Below, piece after piece: positions 47,718 to 55,036 of a stretch of DNA of 64,000 nucleotides. A model generated the notes under the pieces. It saw only the letters and a list, made by a program, of their open reading frames with translations. It was not told the DNA's origin and did no database searches. How positions within the stretch are numbered: the stretch's first letter is position 1; each line of letters opens with the position of its first letter. The DNA comes from Flavimaricola sp. GTDB lineage: Bacteria; Pseudomonadota; Alphaproteobacteria; Rhodobacterales; Rhodobacteraceae. A program made the translations under genes and the position numbers. The DNA is taken from NCBI GenBank assembly GCA_029255105.1, contig JAQWWH010000016.1, forward strand, positions 1 to 64,000. Reading direction: 5' to 3'.

Positions 47718-48455
47718 ATGGATCGCCTTGTCTACGACCGCATGGACGCATTGGAAGAAGCGCATTGGTGGTTTGCCGCCCGCCGCGACATCATCGCCAA
47801 GATCATTGGACGACTGGCCAAGCTGCCGGCCCGGCCCCGTATCCTTGAGGCTGGCTGTGGCACCGGGGGCAACCTTGCCCTCCTGTCCTCTTTCGGTGAG
47901 GTGGACGCGTTTGAATATGACGCCGAGGCGGCATCCCGGGCAGAACGCAAATCGGGGATAAGCGTGCCCTTTGGCGCATTGCCCGACCAGATCCCCCATG
48001 GCGACACGAGCTATGATCTGATCGGACTGTTCGACGTGCTGGAGCATGTCGAGGATCATGTCGGCACCCTGCGGGCGCTGGGCGGTCGGCTTGGCCCTGA
48101 TGGCCGGGTCATCGTCACGGTTCCTGCCCTGCCGTGGCTTTGGTCCAAGCATGACGAACGCCACCACCATTTCCGCCGATATACCCGCCGTTCCTTGCGC
48201 AAGGCGGCAGAAGAGGCAGGGTTGCAGGTTGACCGTTCCTTCTACTTCAACTTCTTCCTCTTGCCCGTCGCGATGGGCCTGAGGGCAGCCAAGGCCGCGT
48301 TGGGCAAAGATGCCCCGGATGACACTATGCCGTCCTCGAGGTTGAACCGGGCGCTTTACAACGTGTTCTCGTCCGAACGGCACTTGATCGGCAGGGTCAG
48401 CCTGCCGGTTGGCCTGTCGGTCTGCGCAGTTCTCAAGCGGGGCGACGCAAGCTGA
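47718..48455 (+). CDS. Class I SAM-dependent methyltransferase
   Basis: A 245-residue Rossmann-fold methyltransferase. Motif I is ILEAGCGTGGNLALLS (about residue 45), the acidic motif II is VDAFEYDAEA, and motif IV DLIGLFDVLEHVEDH. The RHHHFRRYTRRSLRKAAEEAG segment is often seen in methyltransferases of surface-glycan loci. The C-terminal part has a hydrophobic stretch. ATG 47718 has GAGAGGA; it follows the GT2 stop by 1 base and shares TGATG with gtrA. It may methylate the transferred sugar or its lipid carrier. Confidence 0.88.
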   Translation: MDRLVYDRMDALEEAHWWFAARRDIIAKIIGRLAKLPARPRILEAGCGTGGNLALLSSFGEVDAFEYDAEAASRAERKSGISVPFGALPDQIPHGDTSYDLIGLFDVLEHVEDHVGTLRALGGRLGPDGRVIVTVPALPWLWSKHDERHHHFRRYTRRSLRKAAEEAGLQVDRSFYFNFFLLPVAMGLRAAKAALGKDAPDDTMPSSRLNRALYNVFSSERHLIGRVSLPVGLSVCAVLKRGDAS

Positions 48456-48844
48456 TGTTGCGCCAGATCGCACGGTTCGCCGGGGTCGGTCTGGTGGCCA
48501 CGCTTTGTCACGTTTGCCTGGCTAGTCTGTTGGCCGGGGTCTGGGCTCTGCCGCCGCAGACAGCCAATCTTGCAGGTTTTCTCACCGCATTCGGACTTAG
48601 CTACCTTGGCCACGCCAAGGTGACGTTTCAGGTGCGCGGCGGGCATGGCACCCATCTTCCCCGCTTTCTGGCCGTTGCGGCCCTCGGGCTGACGTTGAGC
48701 AGCGGGATTACATGGCTGATCAGCGATCAGGGCGGTCATCCAGTCTGGTTGGCAATGATTGCCGTGGGCCTCGCCGTGCCCAGCCTGACCTATGTCCTGT
48801 CGCGCCTTTGGGCCTTTGCCCCGGCTCAAGGCAGGGCCATCTGA
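48455..48844 (+). CDS. GtrA-family flippase-like membrane protein
   Basis: A 129-residue integral membrane protein with four predicted helices (about 8-28, 38-56, 70-90, 98-118). The family signature IARFAGVGLVATLCHVCLA is at the N-terminus and AGFLTAFGLSYLGHAKVTF in the middle. GtrA proteins are thought to flip polyprenyl-phosphate-linked sugars. It ends the three-gene run GT2-methyltransferase-GtrA with a TGATG overlap, giving a module that resembles serotype-converting gtr operons. Confidence 0.9.
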   Translation: MLRQIARFAGVGLVATLCHVCLASLLAGVWALPPQTANLAGFLTAFGLSYLGHAKVTFQVRGGHGTHLPRFLAVAALGLTLSSGITWLISDQGGHPVWLAMIAVGLAVPSLTYVLSRLWAFAPAQGRAI

Positions 48845-48854
48845 CAAGGGCTGA

Positions 48855-49940
48855 CTAAAGAAGGTGCCCGGACTTTGCCGCCTTGGTGGCGAGGTAATGG
48901 TGGTTGTGCCTGTTCTCACCCACTTTCAGGGGAACACGCTCGGTCACGGTCACGCCGCAGGCCTCCATCCGGGACACCTTGGCGGGGTTGTTGGTCATCA
49001 GGCGGACGCTTGAAAATCCCATGCGTTTGAGGATTTCGGCCCCGATCCGAAAGTCCCGTTCATCATCTTCAAAGCCCAGGCGGTGATTGGCCTCAACCGT
49101 GTCAAAGCCTTGATCTTGCAAGGAATAGGCGCGCATCTTGTTCGCCAGCCCGATGCCTCGGCCTTCCTGGTTGAGGTACAACAGAACGCCCGCACCTTCG
49201 GACCCCATCTGAGCCAGTGCCCCGCGCAACTGCGGTCCGCAGTCGCATTTGAGAGAGCCAAGAAGATCGCCGGTAAAGCAAGCTGAATGCAGGCGGGACA
49301 GGACCGGCTTGTTGCGGTCCGGCATGCCGATTTCGACAGCATAATGCTCTTCGGCGCCGTCGTCGGGACGAAAGATGTGCAGCCGCCCGGCCTCGGATAC
49401 GTCCAGCGGCAACCGGGCCGAGATCACGGGGGACAGGGCAGCAAGGCTTGTGTCGACCGCCGCGCTGGCGGGCAGGCTGGTCAGGTCGTGGGCAAGGGCA
49501 AAGGCCCCGGCATCGGGAACAGACAGGACAAGGGCCGCCGGCAAGAGGCGGGCGGCCTTGGTCAGCGCGATCGCGGCCCGGTGCAGATCGGCCCCGCCAT
49601 CCCGCAAAGTTCGCAGCGGACCCTTCATCGGACTGCGCAGATCGTCGGCGGGGTCGGCCACGCTTCGGACCCAGGCAAGGCCGGCGTCCGACGGTAGGGC
49701 AACGCGCGCCACATCGCCGTCATAGGCGCGGGCCCGCAAGGTTTCTGCCCGCCATGAGGTGATCGCCAGAACCGGCTCTCCTCCCAGTGCCTTGAGCGAC
49801 GCAAGCCGGGCCGCATCAACGGTTTCGGCCGCGATAACGACTGCCCCTTGGCCGTCTGCGCACAACACGACAGGCACGCCCATGCGCAAATCTGCGCGAG
49901 CGCGGGCCCGTCGTTCTGTCATATCCGGGGCAAAACTCAT
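48855..49940 (-). CDS. ribA: GTP cyclohydrolase II with N-terminal extension
   Basis: A 361-residue enzyme committing GTP to riboflavin synthesis. The catalytic part (about 165-361) has the zinc motif RLHSACFTGDLLGSLKCDCG, LYLNQEGRGIGLANKMRAYS, NHRLGFEDDERDFRIGAEIL and RLMTNNPAKV. E. coli RibA is about 196 residues, so the N-terminal 150 residues are extra. They look like a degenerate domain (VVIAAETVDAARLASLKAL), common in alphaproteobacteria. ATG 49940; divergent from the response-regulator gene. Confidence 0.94.
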   Translation of the reverse strand: MSFAPDMTERRARARADLRMGVPVVLCADGQGAVVIAAETVDAARLASLKALGGEPVLAITSWRAETLRARAYDGDVARVALPSDAGLAWVRSVADPADDLRSPMKGPLRTLRDGGADLHRAAIALTKAARLLPAALVLSVPDAGAFALAHDLTSLPASAAVDTSLAALSPVISARLPLDVSEAGRLHIFRPDDGAEEHYAVEIGMPDRNKPVLSRLHSACFTGDLLGSLKCDCGPQLRGALAQMGSEGAGVLLYLNQEGRGIGLANKMRAYSLQDQGFDTVEANHRLGFEDDERDFRIGAEILKRMGFSSVRLMTNNPAKVSRMEACGVTVTERVPLKVGENRHNHHYLATKAAKSGHLL

Positions 49941-50097
49941 GCCGATCTGATCCCTTTTCCATCAAGGACCTAGTCCGAAATGGCCAAAAATGAAACATTT
50001 GGCGACAATGCCACACGACGGCGTGAACTTTGTGCAGCAGAACTTGCCGGACTGGTACCTGCCACACATCTCTACCGCAAAGGAAGTGGAGGCTGTC

Positions 50098-50784
50098 ATG
50101 GGACAACTCAAGAAAATTCTACTCGTTGATGACGACGAAGATCTGCGCGAAGCTCTGAGTGAGCAACTCGTGATGACTGAAGACTTTGACGTATTCGAAG
50201 CGGCAGATGGTGCGGATGCCATGGTCAAGGCCAAGGCCGGTCTTTACGACCTTGTCATTCTTGACGTCGGCCTGCCCGACACGGATGGGCGCGAACTGTG
50301 CCGGGTGATGCGCAAGCAAGGGGTCAAGTGTCCGATTCTGATGCTGACCGGCCACGACAGCGACAGTGACACGATCCTGGGCCTTGATGCCGGGGCCAAC
50401 GACTATGTCACCAAGCCGTTCCGCTTTCCGGTCCTACTGGCGCGGATCCGGGCGCAGTTGCGGACCCATGAACAGTCCGAGGACGCGATTTTTCAGCTTG
50501 GCCCCTACACCTTCAAGCCGGCGCAAAAGATGCTGATCACCGAGGATGACAAAAAGGTCCGGCTAACTGAAAAAGAGACGAATATCCTGAAGTTTCTCTA
50601 CCGGGCGTCCGAAGGGATCGTTCCGCGGGACGTGCTGCTGCACGAGGTCTGGGGCTACAACGCCGGTGTGACCACTCACACATTGGAAACACACATCTAC
50701 AGATTGCGCCAAAAGATCGAGCCAGATCCCTCCAATGCTCGTCTGTTGGTGACAGAATCAGGTGGGTATCGATTGGTCGCGTGA
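50098..50784 (+). CDS. OmpR-family response regulator (CenR-like)
   Basis: A 228-residue orphan regulator with no kinase nearby. The receiver has ILLVDDDEDLREAL, the phospho-Asp in LVILDVGLPDTDG (near residue 57), LMLTGHDSDSDTI and YVTKPFRFPVLLARI. The winged helix (about 135-228) has LTEKETNILKFLYRA and VTTHTLETHIYRLRQKIEP. Wording such as GHDSDSDTILGLDAGANDYV strongly recalls the alphaproteobacterial envelope regulator CenR, but this is from memory. ATG 50098 has GGAGG upstream; an earlier frame from 49990 is not supported. Confidence 0.9.
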   Translation: MGQLKKILLVDDDEDLREALSEQLVMTEDFDVFEAADGADAMVKAKAGLYDLVILDVGLPDTDGRELCRVMRKQGVKCPILMLTGHDSDSDTILGLDAGANDYVTKPFRFPVLLARIRAQLRTHEQSEDAIFQLGPYTFKPAQKMLITEDDKKVRLTEKETNILKFLYRASEGIVPRDVLLHEVWGYNAGVTTHTLETHIYRLRQKIEPDPSNARLLVTESGGYRLVA

Positions 50785-50971
50785 CCGTGGTTCGGACTAA
50801 TTGGCATGCGTCGCATTGAGGCCACAGCAGCAGGATAATTGTTTTTGCGGTGTTCAAAGTTTTCGCGAACGCCTTATTACGATCTCACCGGCGTATCACC
50901 TTGCGGGCAGAGGGACATCGTTCCGCGGCGAGGGTTCATATTAGACTTCGTTGGTTTCCTTAGAATCCCCC

Positions 50972-51045
50972 GGTGGCGGGGTTATGCCACCACCTCCCTG
51001 TTGGACTTGCTCGGGTCATCCTGTTGGATGAACCCGGGTTTTTTT
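50972..51045 (+). ncRNA. Candidate small RNA with two hairpins
   Basis: A -10 box TAGAAT (50961-50966) is followed by stem GGTGGC (50972-50977) / GCCACC (50986-50991). Next come a single-stranded linker containing CCTCCC (50993-50998) and the terminator stem. The CCTCCC is complementary to Shine-Dalgarno sequences, as in trans-acting regulators of the alphaproteobacteria. The expected length is about 74 nt. No clear -35 (TTCATA lies 20 bases upstream). It could alternatively be only the leader or terminator of something longer. Confidence 0.5.
51012..51045 (+). terminator. Strong intrinsic terminator
   Basis: CGGGTCATCC (51012-51021) pairs with GGATG and ACCCG (51026-51036) across one bulged A, with loop TGTT, followed by seven T (51039-51045). 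This is the best intrinsic terminator in the window. It ends either the response-regulator message or the candidate small RNA. Confidence 0.85.
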
Positions 51046-51184
51046 CGTCCACCATCGGTATAGGCGCTGAGGCCAAGTCCCGGCTTGCTCTCAATATTGA
51101 CTTTCGCCGCAAAAATCGGGTTGACCAAACTATACTAAATTGTCTGAAATGATCCCACATAGTTGAATTTCAGGAAGTTTTTTC

Positions 51185-51511
51185 ATGACGAGATTTTTCA
51201 GACTTGCTCCGGCACTTGCCGCGGCGTTTCTTGCCGCCGCACCTGTAGCTGCCCAGTCAACCGAGACGATCCGCATCCGGAACCAGTCTGGCATGACCCT
51301 ATATACGCTTTATGCATCTCCCACGTCGAACAATAGCTGGGAGAATGATCTTTTGGGGTCGCGGGTCCTGAACAACGGAAGCTCGGTCGATTTCACATTC
51401 AGAAACGTGCGAAACTGCAATTACGATTTCCGTTTCGAATTCACGACAGGCCAGGTCGTGACCAGAGTCGTTAACATCTGCTCGGTCGGAACCTATACGC
51501 TGAACCGCTAG
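51185..51511 (+). CDS. Small secreted protein of unknown function
   Basis: A 108-residue protein with a clear signal peptide (residues 1-23, ending APVAAQ). The mature part of about 85 residues is beta-rich (TIRIRNQSGMTLYTLYAS, DLLGSRVLNNGSSVDFTF) with two Cys (in NVRNCNYDF and VNICSVG) that could form a disulfide. It is periplasmic or secreted; I do not recognise a characterised family. Two 60-base stretches (51301-51360, 51421-51480) count as 27/60 and 29/60 GC, low for this region. Start ATG 51185; monocistronic. Confidence 0.75.
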   Translation: MTRFFRLAPALAAAFLAAAPVAAQSTETIRIRNQSGMTLYTLYASPTSNNSWENDLLGSRVLNNGSSVDFTFRNVRNCNYDFRFEFTTGQVVTRVVNICSVGTYTLNR

Positions 51512-51633
51512 AAAAATGCGCCGCATCCCTGATCGGGTGCGGTGCCCTGGCGGCAGGTCGGTCGGCGGTGGTTATCGAGGCCAGGACAGGCTATCGAGGC
51601 ATTCTGCAATCGCCCCCGCACAGGAACCTGCCG

Positions 51634-52422
51634 ATGTCGTTCACTCTTGCCACCTGGAACATCAATTCGGTGCGCCTGCGCGCCGGTCTGGTCGCACGCC
51701 TCCTGACTGCTGAGTCGCCCGATGTGCTGTGCCTGCAAGAGTGCAAAAGCCCGGTCGACAAGATCCCCGTCGAAGTCTTTGAGGCCCTTGGCTACAGCCA
51801 CATGGTTGCCCGCGGTCAGAAGGGCTACAACGGGGTAGCAATCCTCTCCAAGCGCCCCATCGTTGAAGTGGCCGCGCATGACTTTGCCGATCTGGGCCAC
51901 GCCCGCCATGTAGCGGGACAGTTGGACAACGGCGTGATCATCCACAATTTCTACGTCCCTGCCGGTGGCGATGTTCCGGACCGTTCCGTCAACGAGAAGT
52001 TCGGCCAGAAACTCGATTACCTGACCCAGATGCGCGATCACTTTCGGGCAGAGGCTCCGGCCCGGTCGATTCTTGTCGGGGACCTGAACATTGCCCCGCG
52101 CGAGGATGACGTCTGGGATCACAAGAAACTGCTCAAGATCGTGAGTCACACCCCGATCGAGGTAGAGCATCTGGCCGAGGTGCAGGACGCGGGAGCATGG
52201 GTCGATGTGACCCGGCAGGATATCCCCGAGGGGCCATTGTTCAGCTGGTGGTCATACCGGGCCGCCGATTGGGATACGGCCGACAAGGGGCGTCGACTGG
52301 ATCACGTCTGGGCAACGTCCGATATTGCGGCCGCGGGACATGGCAGCAAGGTCGTCCGGGCCGCGCGTGGCTGGGAACAACCCAGCGATCACGCCCCGGT
52401 TTTCGCGACCTTCGATCTTTGA
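51634..52422 (+). CDS. xth: Exodeoxyribonuclease III
   Basis: A 262-residue AP endonuclease / 3'-5' exonuclease of base-excision repair. Family motifs: LATWNINSVRLR at the N-terminus, LCLQECKSPVDKIP (catalytic Glu), GYNGVAILSKRPI, NFYVPAGG, VGDLNIAPREDDVWD (Asp-Asn), RLDHVWATSDI and the terminal SDHAPVFATF (catalytic Asp-His). ATG 51634 has AGGAACC; upstream frame to 51568 is unsupported. It converges on an SGNH esterase gene with a dispersed palindrome between them. Confidence 0.95.
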   Translation: MSFTLATWNINSVRLRAGLVARLLTAESPDVLCLQECKSPVDKIPVEVFEALGYSHMVARGQKGYNGVAILSKRPIVEVAAHDFADLGHARHVAGQLDNGVIIHNFYVPAGGDVPDRSVNEKFGQKLDYLTQMRDHFRAEAPARSILVGDLNIAPREDDVWDHKKLLKIVSHTPIEVEHLAEVQDAGAWVDVTRQDIPEGPLFSWWSYRAADWDTADKGRRLDHVWATSDIAAAGHGSKVVRAARGWEQPSDHAPVFATFDL

Positions 52423-52423
52423 G

Positions 52424-52449
52424 GTAAGGTGGGTCATGACCCACCTTAC
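52424..52449. repeat. Dispersed palindrome, copy 2 (xth gap)
   Basis: A perfect 26-base palindrome: left arm GTAAGGTGGGTC and right arm GACCCACCTTAC, loop AT. It starts 2 bases after the xth stop and lies between convergent genes. Compared with copy 1 at 43577 the innermost pair changed from T-A to C-G on both arms, a compensatory change that keeps the stem. It probably serves as a bidirectional terminator. Confidence 0.65.
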
Positions 52450-52461
52450 TTTGCCGTCACC

Positions 52462-53103
52462 TTAGAGCGCCCTGATCGCCTCGGCCACGGCTTTACCCAA
52501 GACCTCGTGGGCCGGGGGATCGTAGTGGATGCCGTCCACTGGGCTTACGAAAATATGTTGCCCAGCATCCAGAAACCCGCAGCCCCTTGCTTTGGCGAGA
52601 TCGGCAAAAAGTGCCGGAAGCTCGAGCGAGGTTGCCCTCGCGCCATAGAACTCACCAGCGATTGGCCCCTGTTCCAGAACCGGTGGCGGGCAGATGACAA
52701 GGACTTTGAACCCTCCGTGCCGGGTCTGCATTTCGTCGCCCAGGGCAATGTCCAGCAGGCTGGCAATACCGGCGGTGACCATGGCGGGCGTCGCTCCGAA
52801 CCGGGTCTTTACGTCGTTGGTGCCCAACATCACCGTCATGGCGTCGATGGGGCCGTGGCTGCACAGCGCGATCCGAAGGCCGGGTTGCCCGTTCATATGA
52901 GCGCCCATTATCGGATCATCGAATTGTGCGCTCCGACCGGGAAGCCCTTCTTCGATGATCGTCCAGTCGGGGGCAAGGGCCGCCGCTGCGATGCACGGCC
53001 AACGCGTCCGGTCATCAAAGCGCTCGTAGGCTCTGCCCCTTTCGATGATCGGGGGGCTTCCGTGGGTATTGCTGTCTCCAAAGCAAAGCAGGGTCTTGGT
53101 CAT
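52462..53103 (-). CDS. SGNH/GDSL-family hydrolase
   Basis: A 213-residue cytosolic-looking esterase. The GDSL block is LCFGDSNTHGSPP (catalytic Ser near residue 9), block II Gly in NEGLPGRSAQ-like EEGLPGRSAQFDD. Block III is MLGTNDVKTRF (Asn) and block V DGIHYDPPAH (Asp/His pair). This is an arylesterase/acyl-hydrolase type of SGNH enzyme with unknown substrate. ATG 53103 has AAGGAG; the frame is open to 53238 without a better start. Confidence 0.88.
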   Translation of the reverse strand: MTKTLLCFGDSNTHGSPPIIERGRAYERFDDRTRWPCIAAAALAPDWTIIEEGLPGRSAQFDDPIMGAHMNGQPGLRIALCSHGPIDAMTVMLGTNDVKTRFGATPAMVTAGIASLLDIALGDEMQTRHGGFKVLVICPPPVLEQGPIAGEFYGARATSLELPALFADLAKARGCGFLDAGQHIFVSPVDGIHYDPPAHEVLGKAVAEAIRAL

Positions 53104-53271
53104 CGGGCGGCGCTCCTTCGGCGACGGGTGTTCCGATGGCAAGCCTAGACGGTCCTGATCTCGGTGCAATCCCTTGCTAACGACGGCGCGTTCGACCAAA
53201 CGGGCAGATGACCCTTGGCGCTGGGCCCAAGGAAGCACATATAAGTCGAAACGCGATTAAGGAGACGGATC

Positions 53272-54180
53272 ATGCTCGGGCTCGGAGAAACCCCCACCGC
53301 CGCGACCACAGATATTATTGACGGATCAGACGCCAGCTTCATGGCTGATGTGGTGGAAGCATCCAAAACAGTACCGGTGATCGTGGATTTCTGGGCCACT
53401 TGGTGCGGCCCGTGCAAGACCCTCGGACCGGCTCTTGAGGCCGCGGTGACCAAGGCCAAGGGCAAGGTCAAGCTGGTCAAGATCGATGTCGACCAGAACC
53501 AGGCCTACGCTTCTCAGCTGAAGGTTCAGTCAATCCCGACGGTCTACGCCTTTTGGCAGGGGCAACCGGTGGATGGCTTCCAGGGGGCCCTGCCGCCCAG
53601 CCAGGTTGATGAGTTCGTCAACAAGATGGTCGCCCTTGCGGGGGGCGAGGATGAAGGTCTGGCCGAGGCTGTCGCCGCCGCCGAGGCGATGTTGGAAGAG
53701 GGCGATGTGACCGGCGCGGTCGAAACCTTTGCCGCGGTCCTGTCGGAAGAGCCTCATAATGCCCCGGCCTATGGTGGACTGGTCCGCGCCCACATCACTT
53801 TGGGCGAACTTGATCAGGCCGAGGCCATCCTGAACGGTGCGCCCGCCGAAATCGCGACCGCACCTGAACTTGAAACCGCTCACGCTTTGCTGGAACTGTC
53901 ACGTCAGGCGGCGAATGCTGGACCTGTGGCTGACCTCAGGGCATTGGTAGAGGCCAATCCTGACGATCATGCAGCCCGCTTCGATCTGGCTACGGCTTTG
54001 CATGCCAGCGGCGAGGTTGAGGCCGCGGTGGATGAGCTGCTGACCATCTTCCGCAAGGATCGCGAGTGGAACGAAGGGGCGGCCAAGACCCAATTGTTCA
54101 AGATTTTTGACGCTTTGTCGGCAAAGGATCCGATTGCCCTGAATGGTCGGCGTAAACTCTCGTCCCTTATATTTGCCTGA
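53272..54180 (+). CDS. CnoX-like thioredoxin with TPR domain
   Basis: A 302-residue protein: an N-terminal thioredoxin domain (about 15-125) with intact WCGPC active site and VQSIPTVYAFWQGQ cis-proline loop, then a TPR-like helical domain (about 130-300). E. coli CnoX (YbbN) lacks the full redox motif but shares this layout and passes damaged proteins to GroEL/DnaK. This copy keeps both cysteines, so redox activity is likely. ATG 53272 with AAGGAG. It begins a run with a Lon-N protein and Trm112. Confidence 0.88.
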   Translation: MLGLGETPTAATTDIIDGSDASFMADVVEASKTVPVIVDFWATWCGPCKTLGPALEAAVTKAKGKVKLVKIDVDQNQAYASQLKVQSIPTVYAFWQGQPVDGFQGALPPSQVDEFVNKMVALAGGEDEGLAEAVAAAEAMLEEGDVTGAVETFAAVLSEEPHNAPAYGGLVRAHITLGELDQAEAILNGAPAEIATAPELETAHALLELSRQAANAGPVADLRALVEANPDDHAARFDLATALHASGEVEAAVDELLTIFRKDREWNEGAAKTQLFKIFDALSAKDPIALNGRRKLSSLIFA

Positions 54181-54207
54181 GGCAAGGAGTGGGCTAGGTC
54201 CCCGAAC

Positions 54208-54849
54208 ATGACAAAACCCATCGACCTTCCCGATATCGTTCCGGTCTTTCCCTTGCCCGGGGCGCTGCTGCTGCCGCGTTCCCGGTTGCCGCTGCACCTG
54301 TTCGAGCCGCGCTATCTGCAAATGCTCGAAGACGTGATGAAAACCTCCCATCGCCTGATCGGGATGATCCAGCCCTATGATGCACCCGGCCAGAACGGAA
54401 AACTGCACAGCATCGGCTGCTCGGGCCGGTTGACTGCGTTTTCCGAAACTGAGGATGGCCGCTACATGATCACCCTCTCTGGCATGTCCCGTTTTCGCAT
54501 CGTCAAAGAGGTTGAAGGGTTCACCCCCTACCGCCGTTGCGAAGTGGCCTGGAATGGGTTTGAGCGTGATCTGGGTCCGACTGAAACAGATACCCAGTTC
54601 GATCGGGCAGAATTCATGAACCTGCTTGGCCGGTTTTTTGACGACCGGGGCCTGTCCACCGATTGGGAATCCCTTCAGGAGGCCGAAGACGAACTGCTGA
54701 TCAATTCACTTTCGATGCTTTGCCCCTTCGACCCTGAGGACAAGCAGGCTTTGCTTGAGGCGCCATCTCTGTCCACCCGGCGTGAGACCCTGGTAACCCT
54801 TATCGAGTACGCCCTGCGCGGCGGCACCAATGATGAGGTGATGCAATGA
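54208..54849 (+). CDS. Lon N-terminal (substrate-binding) domain protein
   Basis: A 213-residue LON_substr_bdg protein without any protease part: [28 protein letters not shown] at the N-terminus (residues 7-34), [18 protein letters not shown] in the middle and a helical C-terminal part. Stand-alone copies are widespread in alphaproteobacteria; function is not established, perhaps peptide or chaperone-like binding. It lies 27 bases after the CnoX-like gene and overlaps trm112 as ATGA, suggesting a shared proteostasis transcript. Confidence 0.9.
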   Translation: MTKPIDLPDIVPVFPLPGALLLPRSRLPLHLFEPRYLQMLEDVMKTSHRLIGMIQPYDAPGQNGKLHSIGCSGRLTAFSETEDGRYMITLSGMSRFRIVKEVEGFTPYRRCEVAWNGFERDLGPTETDTQFDRAEFMNLLGRFFDDRGLSTDWESLQEAEDELLINSLSMLCPFDPEDKQALLEAPSLSTRRETLVTLIEYALRGGTNDEVMQ

Positions 54850-55028
54850 GTGATGAAGATCGGTTCGACCCCCGCATGGTAGAGGCGCTGGTGTGCCCGC
54901 AGACCCATGGCCTGCTGACCTATGATGCAGAGCGGCAAGAGCTTATCAGCAAGAGTGCGGGCCTTGCCTATCCGATCCGGGGTGGCATCCCGGTGATGCT
55001 GGCCGACGAAGCGCGGCAACTCGACTAG
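54846..55028 (+). CDS. Trm112-family protein
   Basis: A 60-residue zinc-ribbon-like protein ([32 protein letters not shown]) matching Trm112/YcaR. It keeps only one Cys of the zinc ligands (CPQTHG). In eukaryotes and archaea Trm112 activates methyltransferases; in bacteria the role is unclear. It is translated from an ATGA overlap with the Lon-N gene and is the last gene before the convergent UbiH-like gene. Confidence 0.88.
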   Translation: MSDEDRFDPRMVEALVCPQTHGLLTYDAERQELISKSAGLAYPIRGGIPVMLADEARQLD

Positions 55029-55036
55029 TCGGGAAT

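Larger units (their letters stand above)
50785..51184. other. 400-base gap with a candidate small RNA
   Basis: No protein gene is supported. After the regulator stop, GGTGTTC (50849-50855) pairs with GAACGCC (50867-50873), possibly its terminator. A -10-like TAGAAT lies at 50961-50966, followed by two hairpins and a T-run (the candidate small RNA). After the terminator, 51046-51184 is AT-richer and should hold the promoter and ribosome binding site (AGGAAG near 51171) of the secreted protein gene. Confidence 0.55.

Noticed and set aside
50839-51063. A 74-codon plus-strand frame in the gap after the response regulator.
   Set aside because: It runs through the strong terminator and T-run and has no ribosome binding site; a small RNA explains the sequence better.
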